Below the pieces are notes generated by a model. It did not search any database. It was not told where the DNA came from and worked only from the letters and a program-made list of their open reading frames with translations. A stretch of 64,000 nt of DNA. Origin: Alsobacter metallidurans. Its GTDB lineage: Bacteria > Pseudomonadota > Alphaproteobacteria > Rhizobiales > Beijerinckiaceae. This document shows positions 1-10,670 of this stretch, in pieces. The stretch is taken from contig NZ_BMES01000003.1 of assembly GCF_014636935.1 (NCBI RefSeq), positions 494,977 through 558,976 on the forward strand, given 5' to 3'. Both the position numbers and the translations under genes were made by a program. The first letter of the stretch is position 1. Every line of letters begins with the position of its first letter.

Positions 1-76
1 GCCACGTCAATCCGATCGTGCCGAGGCCCGCTCCCGTGAGCAGCAGCCACCGCGTGATAGTTCGCCCAGAAGCCAT
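1..76 (-). CDS. 5' end of a gene for a probable exported or membrane protein (partial)
   Basis: An ATG at 76 reading leftward is preceded by a GGGGAC ribosome-binding site and encodes 25 residues before the window ends. The peptide starts MASGRTIT, followed by a hydrophobic run (WLLLTGAGLGTIGLTW), which looks like a signal peptide or first membrane segment: short polar start with one Arg, then a hydrophobic core. Nothing of the mature protein is present, so no function can be assigned. It faces away from the tRNA gene. Confidence 0.45.
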   Translation of the reverse strand, partial: MASGRTITRWLLLTGAGLGTIGLTW

Positions 77-353
77 GACCCGTCCCCCTTGCCACCCCCG
101 GCACGCGTCACTGCGCCACACAATCGGGGATTGGTATTGACAACCGTTAGGGGAGATTCCTCACAATGTGGTAAACGAAATCGAGTTTTTACCCGAAACA
201 TGACGCCCAATCGACAAATCACAACTGGCGTCGATACGGCACAACATACGAAAACGCCGTCGGAAACACGACGGCGCTCAGGACAACAACGATTTCTGAC
301 GGTTCAGATGCTGATTTTTCAATCTTCGCCGCATCAGGCGGGAGAGTTCCGGT
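77..353. other. Intergenic region between the partial gene and tRNA-Ala
   Basis: About 277 bases, noticeably richer in A and T than the surrounding genes, especially 125-310. It holds the upstream region of the partial minus-strand gene and the sequence 3' of the tRNA. No credible coding sequence is seen. A short GCCGTCG...CGACGGC inverted repeat near 255-276 may act as a terminator for the tRNA, but it lacks a clear T tract. Confidence 0.4.
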
Positions 354-429
<76 letters not shown>

Positions 430-516
430 ACTTACCGAAACCAGGGGGTTGGGGCCCCCCGGCGCGTCGCCGTCTTGCGTCGGCGAGGGGGTCTATAGCC
501 GCCCTCGCCGATCGGA

Positions 517-906
517 TCAAGCCTCTTCGTCGTCTTCTATTTCGCCATCGATCAGGTCGGCCACGTCGTCGTCGCCGGCCTCTTCCTCTTCCAGGAAGGT
601 GTCGTCGTCTTCGGCGATGTCGTCCTCGATCTCGACGTCGTCGTCGGTCGGCAGCTCCTTGCCGCTCTCCTCCGCCTCGACTTCGTCGAGGGACACGAGC
701 TCGGGGCCGGCGCCGGCCTCTTCGGTCTCCTCGTCGTCGTCACGATTTGCGACTTCGGCCGCGCGTCCCCGCGTCGGCGGCGCGATCGCGGCCGCCGTAT
801 AGGTGGTTCCGCATTTCGGGCAGACGATCGGATCCTTGCCGAGATCGTAGAATTTCGCGCCGCAGCTCTGGCATTGGCGCTTGGTGCCGAGTTCCGGTTT
901 CGCCAC
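517..906 (-). CDS. TIGR02300 family zinc-ribbon protein
   Basis: A 129-residue protein with two parts. Residues 1-40 form a zinc-ribbon-like module with Cys12, Cys15, Cys29 and Cys32 (CQSC and CPKC) around the FYDL motif that marks this family. The rest, from about residue 55, is extremely acidic, with runs of Asp and Glu to the end. The family (TIGR02300, FYDLN acid) is largely restricted to alphaproteobacteria and has no established function. The gene sits next to tRNA-Ala and diverges from aroA, a common arrangement in the order. A nucleic-acid or ribosome-associated role is only a guess. Confidence 0.85.
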   Translation of the reverse strand: MAKPELGTKRQCQSCGAKFYDLGKDPIVCPKCGTTYTAAAIAPPTRGRAAEVANRDDDEETEEAGAGPELVSLDEVEAEESGKELPTDDDVEIEDDIAEDDDTFLEEEEAGDDDVADLIDGEIEDDEEA

Positions 907-1034
907 TGGGACCAGCCTTGTCAGGGAAAAAGGGATGGCTTCGGTTAGTCGCCCGTTCCCCGGCTGTCAACGTGTCGCTCGTCCTTGCCTGGCTTGAGGT
1001 CCCGCCGCGTGACGGCGCCGTGCGCCTGTGCTAG

Positions 1035-2441
<1,407 letters not shown>

Positions 2442-2445
2442 CACC

Positions 2446-3078
2446 ATGATCATCGCGATCGACGGTCCCGCCGCATCCGGCAAAGGCACGCTGGCCAAGC
2501 GGCTCGCCCTCCATTACGGCCTGCCGCATCTGGACACCGGCCTGCTCTACCGCGCGGTCGCCCGCACGCTGCTGGACCACCACGATCCGCTCGGGGACGA
2601 AGCCCTGGCGGTGCGCGCCGCACAATCGCTGGATCTCGCCCACCTGGACGAAACCCGCCTGCGCGGCCGCGAGATGGGCGAGGCCGCCTCTGTGGTTGCC
2701 GCCATTCCGGCGGTGCGCACGGCGTTGACGGCCTGGCAGCGCCAGTTCGCCGCCCGACCCGAGGGCGCTGTGCTGGACGGTCGCGACATCGGCACCGTGA
2801 TCTGCCCGGACGCGCAGGTGAAGATCTTCGTCACCGCCTCCGCCGAGGAGCGCGCCCGCCGCCGTCATCGCGAGCTCGCCGGCCGGGGCGATCCCACTCC
2901 CTACGAGGACGTCCTGGCCGACATCCGCAAGCGCGACGCGCGTGATTCGGGCCGCACCACCGCGCCCCTCGTGGCCGCCGCCGACGCACGCTTGCTCGAT
3001 ACGACCGATTTGGGTATAGAGCAGGCCTTCCAGGCGGCCGTCGCTCATGTCGAGGCCGCGAGGCGGGAGCCGGACTGA
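2446..3078 (+). CDS. cmk: Cytidylate kinase
   Basis: Phosphorylates CMP and dCMP to the diphosphates using ATP in the cytoplasm. The 210-residue protein has the P-loop GPAASGKGT at residues 7-15, the substrate-binding [10 protein letters not shown] segment and the conserved DGRDIGTV block near the middle, followed by the Arg-rich lid RRRHRE and KRDARDS. The length fits the bacterial family (about 210-230). It starts 4 nt after the aroA stop, and the aroA-cmk-rpsA order is widely conserved in proteobacteria. A hairpin follows before rpsA. Confidence 0.96.
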   Translation: MIIAIDGPAASGKGTLAKRLALHYGLPHLDTGLLYRAVARTLLDHHDPLGDEALAVRAAQSLDLAHLDETRLRGREMGEAASVVAAIPAVRTALTAWQRQFAARPEGAVLDGRDIGTVICPDAQVKIFVTASAEERARRRHRELAGRGDPTPYEDVLADIRKRDARDSGRTTAPLVAAADARLLDTTDLGIEQAFQAAVAHVEAARREPD

Positions 3079-3112
3079 CACCCCCGAGGGGGTCGAGGAA
3101 CCGGCTCCGGAG

Positions 3113-3142
3113 AAGAGGGCGCGTTCATCGCGCCCTTCTTGT
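3113..3142 (+). terminator. Possible terminator or attenuator between cmk and rpsA
   Basis: AGGGCGCG (3116-3123) and CGCGCCCT (3129-3136) form an 8-bp stem with a TTCAT loop, followed by TCTTGTCGT. The T tract is poor, so it may be a weak terminator, an attenuator, or part of the rpsA leader. The 180 nt between it and rpsA are gene-free and probably hold the rpsA promoter and leader. Confidence 0.45.
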
Positions 3143-3323
3143 CGTGTCGCCCCGCGTGTCGATATCCCCCGGCTCCCTGGCCGAATTGAACCACGCTCCT
3201 GATCGTCGGTTCGCGCCGGCCCGCCCATGGCGGGGGCCTTCGCTCTCGCGGAGGCATCGGCGAGAGGGAGCGCATCGTAACGCAAACCACCGGCGCCGGG
3301 CCCCGAAGGCCCCAGGAGAAACA

Positions 3324-5033
3324 ATGTCCGCAGCCCTGAAAACCCCTTCGCGCGAAGATTTCGCGTCGATGCTCGATGAGTCCTTTTCCGCCGCCGACGC
3401 CCTCGAGGGTTCGGTCGTCAAGGGCAAGGTCGTCGCCATCGAGAAGGACATGGCCGTCATCGACGTCGGCCTGAAGACCGAGGGCCGCGTCGCCCTCCGC
3501 GAGTTCACCGGACCCGGCCGCGAAGGCGTCCTCGAGGTCGGTGACGAAGTCGAGGTCTATCTCGACCGCATTGAGAACGCGCTCGGCGAAGCCGTCATCT
3601 CGCGCGACAAGGCTCGCCGCGAGGAGAGCTGGGTCAAGCTCGAAGTCTCGTACGAGAAGAACGAGAAGGTCACGGGCGTGATCTTCAACCAGGTCAAGGG
3701 CGGCTACACGGTCGACCTCGACGGCGCCGTGGCGTTCCTGCCGCGCTCGCAGGTCGACATCCGTCCGATCCGCGACGTCACCCCGCTCATGGGCGTGCCG
3801 CAGCCGTTCCAGATCCTCAAGATGGATCGTCGCCGCGGCAACATCGTGGTGTCGCGCCGCACCGTCCTCGAAGAGACCCGCGCCGAGGCTCGTTCCGAGC
3901 TGGTCGCGAACCTCGAGGAAGGCCAGACCGTCGACGGCGTCGTCAAGAACATCACCGAGTACGGCGCCTTCGTCGACCTCGGCGGCATCGACGGCCTGCT
4001 GCATGTCACCGACATGGCTTGGCGCCGCGTGAACCATCCGTCCGAGGTGGTCACCATCGGCCAGCAGCTCAAGGTCAAGATCATCAAGATCAACCATGAG
4101 ACGCACCGCATCTCGCTTGGCATCAAGCAGCTGCTTGCTGATCCGTGGGAGGGCATCGAGGCCAAGTACCCGGTCAACGCCAAGTTCTCGGGCCGCGTCA
4201 CCAACATCACGGACTACGGCGCCTTCGTGGAGCTGGAGCCCGGCATCGAAGGCCTTATCCACGTCTCCGAGATGTCGTGGACCAAGAAGAATGTCCACCC
4301 CGGCAAGATCGTCTCCACCTCTCAGGAAGTGGAAGTGCAGATCCTCGAGGTCGATCCCGTCAAGCGCCGCATCTCGCTGGGCCTCAAGCAGACCCTGCAG
4401 AACCCCTGGGAGGCCTTCGCCGAGAAGAACCCCTCCGGGACCGTGGTCGAGGGCGAGGTCAAGAACAAGACCGAGTTCGGCCTGTTCATCGGCCTGGACG
4501 GCGATGTCGACGGCATGGTCCATCTGTCCGACCTCGACTGGAATCGCCCTGGCGAGCAGGTCATCGAGGAGTTCAAGAAGGGCGACATCGTCAAGGCGCA
4601 GGTCCTCGACGTCGACGTCGAGAAGGAGCGCATCTCGCTTGGCATCAAGCAGCTCGGCGGCGATCCCTTCGCGGATGCGGCTGCGGCTGGCGACGTCAAG
4701 AAGGGCGCGGTCGTGACCTGCGAGATCACCGAGGTCAAGGAATCCGGCCTCGAGGTCAAGATCGTCGGCACCGACCTGACGGCCTTCATCAAGCGCAACG
4801 AGCTTGCCCGCGAGCGCCAGGACCAGCGTCCCGAGCGTTTTGCCCCCGGCGAGAAGATCGACGCCCGCGTCACCATGTTCGACCGCAAGTCGCGCAAGGT
4901 GCAGGTTTCGATCAAGGCGCTCGAGATGGCCGAAGAGAAGGAAGCCATCGCTCAGTACGGCTCGGCTGATGCCGGCGCCTCGCTCGGCGACATCCTCGGC
5001 GCCGCTCTCAAGCGCGCCAACAAGGGCGAGTAA
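3324..5033 (+). CDS. rpsA: 30S ribosomal protein S1
   Basis: Binds mRNA on the 30S subunit and helps load structured messages. The ATG at 3324 follows a CAGGAGAA ribosome-binding site and gives 569 residues, the usual alphaproteobacterial length. Six S1 (OB-fold) repeats can be followed at roughly residues 28-97, 115-180, 200-268, 286-354, 372-440 and 458-526. The middle ones share the pattern ITxYGAFVxL, GLLHV or GLIHV, and RISLGIKQ, while the first two are more divergent, as in other S1 proteins. An in-frame upstream extension to 3144 is open but has no ribosome-binding site and covers the leader. Confidence 0.98.
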   Translation: MSAALKTPSREDFASMLDESFSAADALEGSVVKGKVVAIEKDMAVIDVGLKTEGRVALREFTGPGREGVLEVGDEVEVYLDRIENALGEAVISRDKARREESWVKLEVSYEKNEKVTGVIFNQVKGGYTVDLDGAVAFLPRSQVDIRPIRDVTPLMGVPQPFQILKMDRRRGNIVVSRRTVLEETRAEARSELVANLEEGQTVDGVVKNITEYGAFVDLGGIDGLLHVTDMAWRRVNHPSEVVTIGQQLKVKIIKINHETHRISLGIKQLLADPWEGIEAKYPVNAKFSGRVTNITDYGAFVELEPGIEGLIHVSEMSWTKKNVHPGKIVSTSQEVEVQILEVDPVKRRISLGLKQTLQNPWEAFAEKNPSGTVVEGEVKNKTEFGLFIGLDGDVDGMVHLSDLDWNRPGEQVIEEFKKGDIVKAQVLDVDVEKERISLGIKQLGGDPFADAAAAGDVKKGAVVTCEITEVKESGLEVKIVGTDLTAFIKRNELARERQDQRPERFAPGEKIDARVTMFDRKSRKVQVSIKALEMAEEKEAIAQYGSADAGASLGDILGAALKRANKGE

Positions 5034-5081
5034 TCGCCCCGCCGGCCGGGCTTTGGCCCGATCGGCCTCTCAGCCCATACG

Positions 5082-5117
5082 AAAACCCGCCCGGATCGCT
5101 CCGGGCGGGTTTTTCTT
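5082..5117 (+). terminator. Intrinsic terminator after rpsA
   Basis: ACCCGCCCGGA (5085-5095) pairs perfectly with TCCGGGCGGGT (5100-5110) around a TCGC loop, followed by TTTTCTT. The stem is preceded by AAAA, so it can also stop the converging minus-strand gene at 5145-5783. Confidence 0.95.
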
Positions 5118-5144
5118 GTTCAGAGGCAGGATTGCGCCGCGTCG

Positions 5145-5783
5145 TCAGTCGAAGCGCGCCAGCCGCGTCAGGGACGAGGCCGCGGCCGTGACGCCGCCCA
5201 CGACGTCACCCATGCTGGGCAGCAGCTTGGGGGTGCGGAAACCGAAGATGCGCGGGCCGTCATGATCGGCTTGTTCGACGACAGCGCCCTGCGCGGCCGG
5301 CGGCTCCGCGACGGCCGCCACCACGACGGGGGCGGGCCGGGCCGGCTTGGCCGCCTGGAGCTTGCGACGGGGCGTGGGCGCGGGCTCGTCGGCCGCCATC
5401 ACGGTGTAGCTCAGCCGGGGCTCGGCCCAGGCGCCCCCAGCCAGGGCCGCGAAGGGCCGCGACAGGGATGTCTGGAAGCCGGGGTCGCCGTCCATCGGAA
5501 ACCCGTGCGCCAGCTCGGCCTGCATCGGAAATGCGCCCGTGATCGTGAACGACGCCGCCTGGGGAGCAGCCGCGACCCGCCCGGCCCGATCGACCGGCTC
5601 AGCGCTGGGCGTGGACGGCGCGACCAGAACGATTGCGGGCGGCTGCACCGGCTGCGGCTTCCCCACGACGGCGTTCGTGATCGCGGCGACGCACAGGGCT
5701 GCCGCAACGGACGTGACGACCTGGCCGGACGCCGTGCGAACAAAGGATGCGGTGGCGGCGAGCAGGTGCTTGGAATCGATCAT
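5145..5783 (-). CDS. Hypothetical protein with one N-terminal membrane segment
   Basis: A 212-residue protein I cannot place in a family. Residues 1-18 are polar, and residues about 20-42 (VVTSVAAALCVAAITNAVVG) form a likely membrane anchor. After that comes an Ala/Pro-rich linker containing short basic stretches (PRRKLQAAKPARP) and a C-terminal part with FGFRTPKLLPS. Composition suggests an inner-membrane-anchored, mostly disordered periplasmic protein. It lies downstream of rdgB on the same strand and converges on the rpsA terminator. No catalytic motif is visible. Confidence 0.6.
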   Translation of the reverse strand: MIDSKHLLAATASFVRTASGQVVTSVAAALCVAAITNAVVGKPQPVQPPAIVLVAPSTPSAEPVDRAGRVAAAPQAASFTITGAFPMQAELAHGFPMDGDPGFQTSLSRPFAALAGGAWAEPRLSYTVMAADEPAPTPRRKLQAAKPARPAPVVVAAVAEPPAAQGAVVEQADHDGPRIFGFRTPKLLPSMGDVVGGVTAAASSLTRLARFD

Positions 5784-5877
5784 CGGGGCGGCCTCATTCA
5801 GCGACTGCCTGAATAAGACGTTGCGTTGCGGCGCAAGCTGGACCGGATCCCGGCCGCAAAAAGGCGACCGGATCGGG

Positions 5878-5915
5878 AAGCTGGCCTGCTCAGGCCAAGC
5901 TGGCCTGCTCAGGCC
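5878..5915. repeat. Perfect 19-bp tandem duplication at the rdgB 3' end
   Basis: AAGCTGGCCTGCTCAGGCC occurs at 5878-5896 and again, directly abutting, at 5897-5915. Each copy contains the near-palindrome GGCCTGCTCAGGCC, so the transcript can form two small hairpins. The rdgB stop codon lies in the second copy. A diverged partial third unit (AGGCAGGTTTGCTCCAG) follows inside rdgB. Confidence 0.9.
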
Positions 5916-6538
5916 AGGCAGGTTTGCTCCAGCAGGATAAAGGCCCGCGCCCGGTGCGACAGGCCCAACCCGTGCGGCGGCAGGCCATGCTTCTCCTCGG
6001 CCGACATCTCGCCGAAGGTGCGGTTATGGCCGTCGGGCAGAAACATCGGATCGTAGCCGAACCCGGCCGTACCGCGCGGCGGCCAGACCAGCGTGCCGTC
6101 CACCCGGCCCTCGAACTCTTCCACATGGCCGTCCGGCCAGGCGATGCAGAGCGCAGAAATGAACCAGGCGTGGCGCTGGTCCGGCTCGAACGCGTCGCGC
6201 TCGCGCAAACCCGCCTCGACCTTCTGCATGGCGGCGCCGAAATCCTTCTCGGGTCCGCCCCACCGCGCCGAGTAGATTCCTGGCGCGCCCTCCAGGGCCG
6301 CGACGCAGATGCCGCTGTCGTCCGCCACGGCCGGCAAATTGGAGGCCCTGGCGGCCGCCTGGGCCTTGATCCTGGCGTTCTCCGCAAAGGTCGAGCCAGT
6401 TTCGTCAGGCTCGGGCAGGTTCATCTCCCCGGCCGACACGGCCGTCAGGCCATGCGGCGCCAGAAGCTCCTGCATTTCCTTCAGCTTGCCCCTGTTATGG
6501 GTGGCGATCACCACCGTGCCGGACAGCATACGGGCCAT
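5909..6538 (-). CDS. rdgB: XTP/dITP diphosphatase (non-canonical purine NTP pyrophosphatase)
   Basis: Hydrolyses ITP, dITP and XTP to monophosphates, keeping deaminated purines out of DNA and RNA. The 209-residue Ham1/RdgB protein has the phosphate-binding ATHNRGK (residues 12-18), STFAENA (49-55), the ADDSG metal and catalytic motif (72-76), YSARW, and the nucleobase-binding [10 protein letters not shown] and FGEM blocks near the C terminus. The ATG at 6538 is preceded by AGGGAGG and lies 10 nt after the rph stop, so the two form an operon. In many relatives hemW follows rdgB; here an unrelated gene does. Confidence 0.95.
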   Translation of the reverse strand: MARMLSGTVVIATHNRGKLKEMQELLAPHGLTAVSAGEMNLPEPDETGSTFAENARIKAQAAARASNLPAVADDSGICVAALEGAPGIYSARWGGPEKDFGAAMQKVEAGLRERDAFEPDQRHAWFISALCIAWPDGHVEEFEGRVDGTLVWPPRGTAGFGYDPMFLPDGHNRTFGEMSAEEKHGLPPHGLGLSHRARAFILLEQTCLA

Positions 6539-6548
6539 GGCGGCCTCC

Positions 6549-7262
6549 CTACATCACGGCGAGCTTCTGGAGCTCGACCAGCTGCGCGACGCCCTGCTTG
6601 GCGAGCCGCATGAGCGTCAGAAATTCTTCCTCCGAGAACGGCTTGCCCTCGGCCGTTCCCTGGATCTCGACGAGGCCGCCGGTTCCGGTCATCACGAAAT
6701 TGGCGTCCGTCTCGGCGCCGTTGTCCTCGGCGTAATCGAGGTCGAGCACCGGCGCGCCCTTGGTGATGCCGCACGACACCGCCGCGACGTGATCCTTCAG
6801 CGGGTTGCCGGTCAGCATGGAGCGGCCCCGCATCCATTGTATGCAGTCGTGCAGCGCCACCCAGCCGCCCGTGATCGCGGCCGTGCGGGTGCCCCCGTCG
6901 GCCTGGATCACGTCGCAATCAATCACGATCTGCTTTTCGCCGATCGACGTCAGGTCGACGACGGAGCGAAGCGAACGCCCGATCAGGCGCTGGATTTCCT
7001 GCGTGCGGCCGGAAGGCTTGCCGGACGTCACCTCACGGCGGGTGCGCTCATGCGTGGCGCGCGGCAGCATCGAGTACTCGGCCGTCACCCAGCCCTTGCC
7101 GGTGTTGCGCAGCCATGGCGGCGCGCGCTCTTCCAGCGAGGCCGTGCACAGCACGTGCGTTTCGCCGAATTTCACCAGGCAGGATCCTTCGGCGTAGCGG
7201 GCCACGCCGCGCTCCAGGCTCACTTTGCGCAGCTCGTCGGGCGCGCGGCGGGAGGGTCGCAT
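6549..7262 (-). CDS. rph: Ribonuclease PH
   Basis: Phosphorolytic 3'-5' exoribonuclease that trims tRNA 3' ends. The 237-residue product matches the family length. Its start codon at 7260-7262 ([12 protein letters not shown]) opens the typical RNase PH N terminus; the open frame continues upstream to 7544 but has no family similarity there and overlaps hrcA. Motifs include the EGSCLVKFG stretch, [12 protein letters not shown] nucleotide contacts, [14 protein letters not shown] and the phosphate-site [10 protein letters not shown]. Gene order rph-rdgB, opposite hrcA, is typical of the Hyphomicrobiales. Confidence 0.96.
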   Translation of the reverse strand: MRPSRRAPDELRKVSLERGVARYAEGSCLVKFGETHVLCTASLEERAPPWLRNTGKGWVTAEYSMLPRATHERTRREVTSGKPSGRTQEIQRLIGRSLRSVVDLTSIGEKQIVIDCDVIQADGGTRTAAITGGWVALHDCIQWMRGRSMLTGNPLKDHVAAVSCGITKGAPVLDLDYAEDNGAETDANFVMTGTGGLVEIQGTAEGKPFSEEEFLTLMRLAKQGVAQLVELQKLAVM

Positions 7263-7476
7263 GAGGGCATCCTGTTTGTTGAAACAAAGGTTGCGGCGTT
7301 CTAGGCCCCGGCGGGCGGGAGGGCAAGGCGGCGTCTTGAGGCGTCTTTCCCGCACAAAGCGCCGCTCTGGCTCTGCCAAGACGTCGCGGAGCCTTGATCG
7401 CGCCTTGCCGAACGCCCAACAATAAGGGGAACCGCGGCCCGATCGGGCCACGGGCGGAACCGGAGCAACAAGCACA
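7263..7476. promoter_or_regulatory. Divergent promoter region between rph and hrcA
   Basis: This 214-bp region must hold promoters for both genes. A CTTGATC element at 7394-7400, upstream of the hrcA GGAG site (7462-7465), is a plausible -35-like sequence, but I see no convincing -10 partner. No CIRCE inverted repeat (the usual HrcA operator) is present. Confidence 0.35.
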
Positions 7477-8544
7477 GTGGCGCAACCGACCAGCCGGGCG
7501 CTCTTGGACCTGAACGAACGCTCGCGGGAGATCTTCCGGCGCATCGTGGAGAGCTACCTGGCCACCGGCGAACCGGTGGGCTCGCGAAACCTGTCGCGCA
7601 TCCTTCCCATGGCGCTGTCGCCGGCCTCGATCCGCAACGTCATGTCCGACCTCGAGATGGCGGGCCTCCTGTTCGCGCCGCACACCAGCGCCGGGCGGCT
7701 GCCCACCGAGGCGGGGCTGCGCTTCTTCGTGGACGCGCTGCTGCAGGTCGGCGACGTCACCACCGAGGACCGCTCGCGCATCGAGGCGGAGGTGCGCGCC
7801 TCCGGCCAGCAAAAGAACACCGACGCCATCCTGGCCGAAGCCTCGTCGCTCCTGTCCGGCCTGTCGCGCGGCGCCGGCGTCGTGGCGACCAGCAAGGCGG
7901 CCGCGCGGCTGAAGCATCTCGAATTCGTGCGCCTCGATCCGGCCCGCGCCCTGGTGGTGCTGGTCAGCGACGACGGCGCGGTGGAGAACCGCATCGTCGA
8001 CCTGCCGCCCGGCCTGCCGGCCAGCGCGCTCGTGGAGGCCTCCAACTACCTGTCCGCCCGCATCCGCGACCGCACGCTCGGCGAGCTCGTCAGCGAAGTC
8101 GAGAGCGAGCGCACGCGCGCCGAATCGGAGCTCGATTCGCTCACCGCCCGCCTGGTGGAAAGCGGCCTCGCCAGCTGGGGCGGGCGCGGCGACGACCGCC
8201 AGCTGATCGTGCGCGGCCAGGCCAACCTGCTGGAAGACCTCCGCGCCATGGAGGACCTCGAGCGCATCCGCCTCCTGTTCGAGGACCTCGAGACCAAAAA
8301 GGACGTGATCGAGCTCCTGGCCCGCGCCGAACAGGGGGAGGGCGTGCGCATCTTCATCGGCTCGGAGAACAAGCTCTTCTCGCTCTCCGGCTCGTCCCTG
8401 ATCGCCGCCCCTTTCCGCGACGCCTCGCAGAAAATCGTCGGCGTCGTCGGCGTGATCGGTCCGACGCGGCTGAATTACGGGCGGATCGTCCCGATGGTGG
8501 ACTACACGGCCCGGGTGGTGAGCAGGCTGCTGGAGGGCCGGTAG
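7477..8544 (+). CDS. hrcA: Heat-inducible transcription repressor HrcA
   Basis: Represses chaperonin genes by binding CIRCE operators; its folding depends on GroEL. The 355-residue protein starts at a GTG preceded by GGAGCAAC. Residues about 8-85 form the winged helix, with [13 protein letters not shown], the recognition segment [13 protein letters not shown], and the wing [16 protein letters not shown]. The remainder is the dimerisation (GAF-like) part, ending in the characteristic [21 protein letters not shown] and VVSRLL motifs. grpE, the usual neighbour in many relatives, is not adjacent here. Lack of a CIRCE element nearby argues against simple autoregulation. Confidence 0.96.
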   Translation: MAQPTSRALLDLNERSREIFRRIVESYLATGEPVGSRNLSRILPMALSPASIRNVMSDLEMAGLLFAPHTSAGRLPTEAGLRFFVDALLQVGDVTTEDRSRIEAEVRASGQQKNTDAILAEASSLLSGLSRGAGVVATSKAAARLKHLEFVRLDPARALVVLVSDDGAVENRIVDLPPGLPASALVEASNYLSARIRDRTLGELVSEVESERTRAESELDSLTARLVESGLASWGGRGDDRQLIVRGQANLLEDLRAMEDLERIRLLFEDLETKKDVIELLARAEQGEGVRIFIGSENKLFSLSGSSLIAAPFRDASQKIVGVVGVIGPTRLNYGRIVPMVDYTARVVSRLLEGR

Positions 8545-8585
8545 CCCCGTGGAGATCGTTGCGGTCTCGGCAAGCCTTAACAGCG

Positions 8586-9425
8586 CTACCCCAGCCGGAT
8601 CACCGCCACGCCGGCCAGCGCCACCATGGCGGCGGTCCAGCGCAGCCAGCCGACCGGCTCCCTGAGACCGACGGCGGCGATCAGCACGCCAAAGAAAATC
8701 GACAGCTCCCGCAGCGCCGCCACGGCCCCGACCGGGCCGTGCGTGAAGCCATAGAGCACCAGCAGGTAGGAGCCGTTCGACATCAGGCACAGCAGCATGC
8801 TGAAGCCCAGATTGCCCTTGAAGGCGCGCCGCACGCCCGGCCCCTCCACGGTGAGCAGCAGCGCCATCGTGATCGCGTTGGCGACCGACACCGCGCAGCC
8901 ATACTGGATGGGGTCGCCGGCGATCCGCACCCCCTGCGCGTCCGTGACCACGAACAGCGCGTTGGCGAGACCGGCCAGCATCGCGAGCCCGATCCCGACC
9001 TTGTCGAGCCGCTCGCCGCGCCGGGCCGACAGGGCCAGCAGCAGCACGCCCAGCGAGATCGAGACGATGCCCAGGAAGGTCACGGCCGTGACCCGCTCGC
9101 CGAACGCGGCCCAGCCAATCAGCGTGACGCCGAGCGGCGCGACGCCGCGCACCAGCGGGTAGCCGAGCGCAAAGGGGAGGCGCCGGAATGTCGCCATCAT
9201 GGCCCGCATGGTGACGAGGTTGAACGCCGTGCCGAGCCCGAGCCACAGCAAGGCGCGCGGCGGCGGCAGGCCGAGCCAGAGCACGCCCGGCAGCAGCGCG
9301 ACCCCGGCCGTGATCACCACGGCGGCGAGCGCCAGCCCGGGCTCGGGCCGGCTCCGCGCCGCCGCGTTCCAGGCCGCATGCAGAAAAGCGCTCAGGAGGG
9401 CTGCGGCGAAGACGATGGGGGTCAA
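8586..9425 (-). CDS. EamA/DMT superfamily transporter
   Basis: A 279-residue, very hydrophobic protein with about ten membrane segments arranged as two EamA-type repeats of five helices. The second repeat begins near KVGIGLAMLAGLANALF and ends with GWLRWTAAMVALAGVAVIRLG. Such proteins usually export amino acids or other small metabolites, but the substrate cannot be read from sequence. The start is uncertain: I chose the TTG at 9425 because the hydrophobic first helix (TPIVFAAALLSAFLHAAWN) begins directly after it, although the ribosome-binding site is weak. It is the last gene of a minus-strand group with two acetyltransferases. Confidence 0.8.
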   Translation of the reverse strand: MTPIVFAAALLSAFLHAAWNAAARSRPEPGLALAAVVITAGVALLPGVLWLGLPPPRALLWLGLGTAFNLVTMRAMMATFRRLPFALGYPLVRGVAPLGVTLIGWAAFGERVTAVTFLGIVSISLGVLLLALSARRGERLDKVGIGLAMLAGLANALFVVTDAQGVRIAGDPIQYGCAVSVANAITMALLLTVEGPGVRRAFKGNLGFSMLLCLMSNGSYLLVLYGFTHGPVGAVAALRELSIFFGVLIAAVGLREPVGWLRWTAAMVALAGVAVIRLG

Positions 9426-9532
9426 GGCGGAGGTTCCGCGCGGGGAGGCGGCGGACGCCGCCGACCCGCACCTTGCCCAAGCCGCCAAGCCCGCGCCAGA
9501 CCCGCCGGCGCATGGCAGCCGAGACCCGTGGC

Positions 9533-10030
9533 TCAGTCCAGCATCTTCTGCAGCAGCACGAGGTCGAGCCAGCGGTCGAATTTCCAGCCGACCTCCCGCA
9601 TGCGCCCGGCCTCCACGAAGCCGAAACGCTGGTGGAACTGCAGCGAGGACGTGTTGGCGGCGTCCACGCCGGCCACCATCACGTGCTTGCCGAGCGCCCG
9701 CGCGGCCGCGATCAGCGGCGGCATCATGGCCTTTCCGACGCCTTTGCCGTGATGGTGCTGGTGCACGTAGATCGAGTGCTCCACCGTGTGCCCATAGCCG
9801 TCCCACGGCCGGAAGTCGCCGAAGCTCGCATAGCCGAGCAGCATGTCGCCCAGCGTGGCGACCAGCACCGGGTAGCCCTTGGCCTTGCGCTCGCGCATCA
9901 GCGCGCGGCGGTTCTCGAGGTCGGCCGTGTGGATGGTCCACACCGCCGTCGTGTTCAGCACGGCGTCGTTGTAGATCTCCAGCATGGCCGGCAGGTCGTC
10001 TTCAGTCGCGTCGCGGATCGTGACCTGCAT
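9533..10030 (-). CDS. GNAT acetyltransferase, phosphinothricin/methionine sulfoximine acetyltransferase type
   Basis: A 165-residue GNAT enzyme. The acetyl-CoA pyrophosphate loop is HHHGKGVGKAMM, preceded by the strand SIYVHQ; the C-terminal hallmarks GVDAANTSSLQFHQRFGF and VGWKFDRWLDLVLLQ are those of the Pat/bar-like subfamily, which acetylates phosphinothricin, methionine sulfoximine or related amino acids. The N terminus (IRDATEDDLPAMLEIYND) is equally typical. The natural substrate may be a different amino-acid analogue. It lies 7 nt downstream of another GNAT gene, so the two are co-transcribed. Confidence 0.88.
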   Translation of the reverse strand: MQVTIRDATEDDLPAMLEIYNDAVLNTTAVWTIHTADLENRRALMRERKAKGYPVLVATLGDMLLGYASFGDFRPWDGYGHTVEHSIYVHQHHHGKGVGKAMMPPLIAAARALGKHVMVAGVDAANTSSLQFHQRFGFVEAGRMREVGWKFDRWLDLVLLQKMLD

Positions 10031-10037
10031 GTGCCCC

Positions 10038-10556
10038 TCACAGGCGCTTGAAGAAAACCGTCGTGGAGCACAGGCCCCCGTCCGGCCATAGCGCGTAGTC
10101 CGGAATGTCGCCCACGGCCGTCCAGCCGGCCTTCGCGTACAAGGAAGAGGCGGCCGAGCCCGTCACGGTGTCAAGGGTGAGCAGGGTCAGCGCCCGCCGC
10201 CTCGCCTCCGCGTCGATCGCCGCCATCAGGGCCTCGGCGACCCCGCGCCGCCGCGCATCCGGGTGCACCAGCACCTTGGCGACGTCGCCCCGGTGCGGCT
10301 GGTTCGGCTTGGCGCAGGGATGCAGCTGCGCGGTTCCGACAACTTTGCCGTCTGTCTCGGCCGCCACGAGCGCGAGGCGCCCCGCCGCGAGATCCTCGAC
10401 CACGCCGCCCCACCAGGCGCGCGCATCCTCGGGCCCGAACGGGTTCATGAAGCCCACCGAGGCGCCGCCGTTCACGCAGCGGACCAGGATGTCGGCCAGC
10501 GCCGGCAGGGCGTCGCGGGCGGCGGCGGGATCGAGAACGCGGGTCGTGACCGTCAT
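10038..10556 (-). CDS. GNAT family N-acetyltransferase
   Basis: A 172-residue GNAT protein of unknown substrate. The acetyl-CoA-binding motif is [17 protein letters not shown], followed by the helix [17 protein letters not shown] and the C-terminal [22 protein letters not shown]. The ATG at 10554-10556 follows a CGGGAGCC ribosome-binding site. The same frame stays open far upstream through lepA in the reverse direction, but that stretch has no protein-like character. It is the first gene of a two-acetyltransferase unit and diverges from lepA. Confidence 0.85.
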   Translation of the reverse strand: MTVTTRVLDPAAARDALPALADILVRCVNGGASVGFMNPFGPEDARAWWGGVVEDLAAGRLALVAAETDGKVVGTAQLHPCAKPNQPHRGDVAKVLVHPDARRRGVAEALMAAIDAEARRRALTLLTLDTVTGSAASSLYAKAGWTAVGDIPDYALWPDGGLCSTTVFFKRL

Positions 10557-10670
10557 GATGGCTCCGGGAGGCGGGACCCGCGCAGGTTCGCCGATACCGG
10601 CAGCCGGAATCAAGGACCCCGCGCCGCCGTGTCGCTTGGAAATCCAACGCCCGGCTGCTATTCCGGCGCG

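Noticed and set aside
5878..5915. CRISPR-like repeat
   Set aside because: Two abutting 19-bp copies without spacers; this is a tandem duplication. No CRISPR array or cas gene is seen anywhere in the window.
7263..7476. CIRCE operator at hrcA
   Set aside because: No TTAGCACTC-N9-GAGTGCTAA-like inverted repeat is present.
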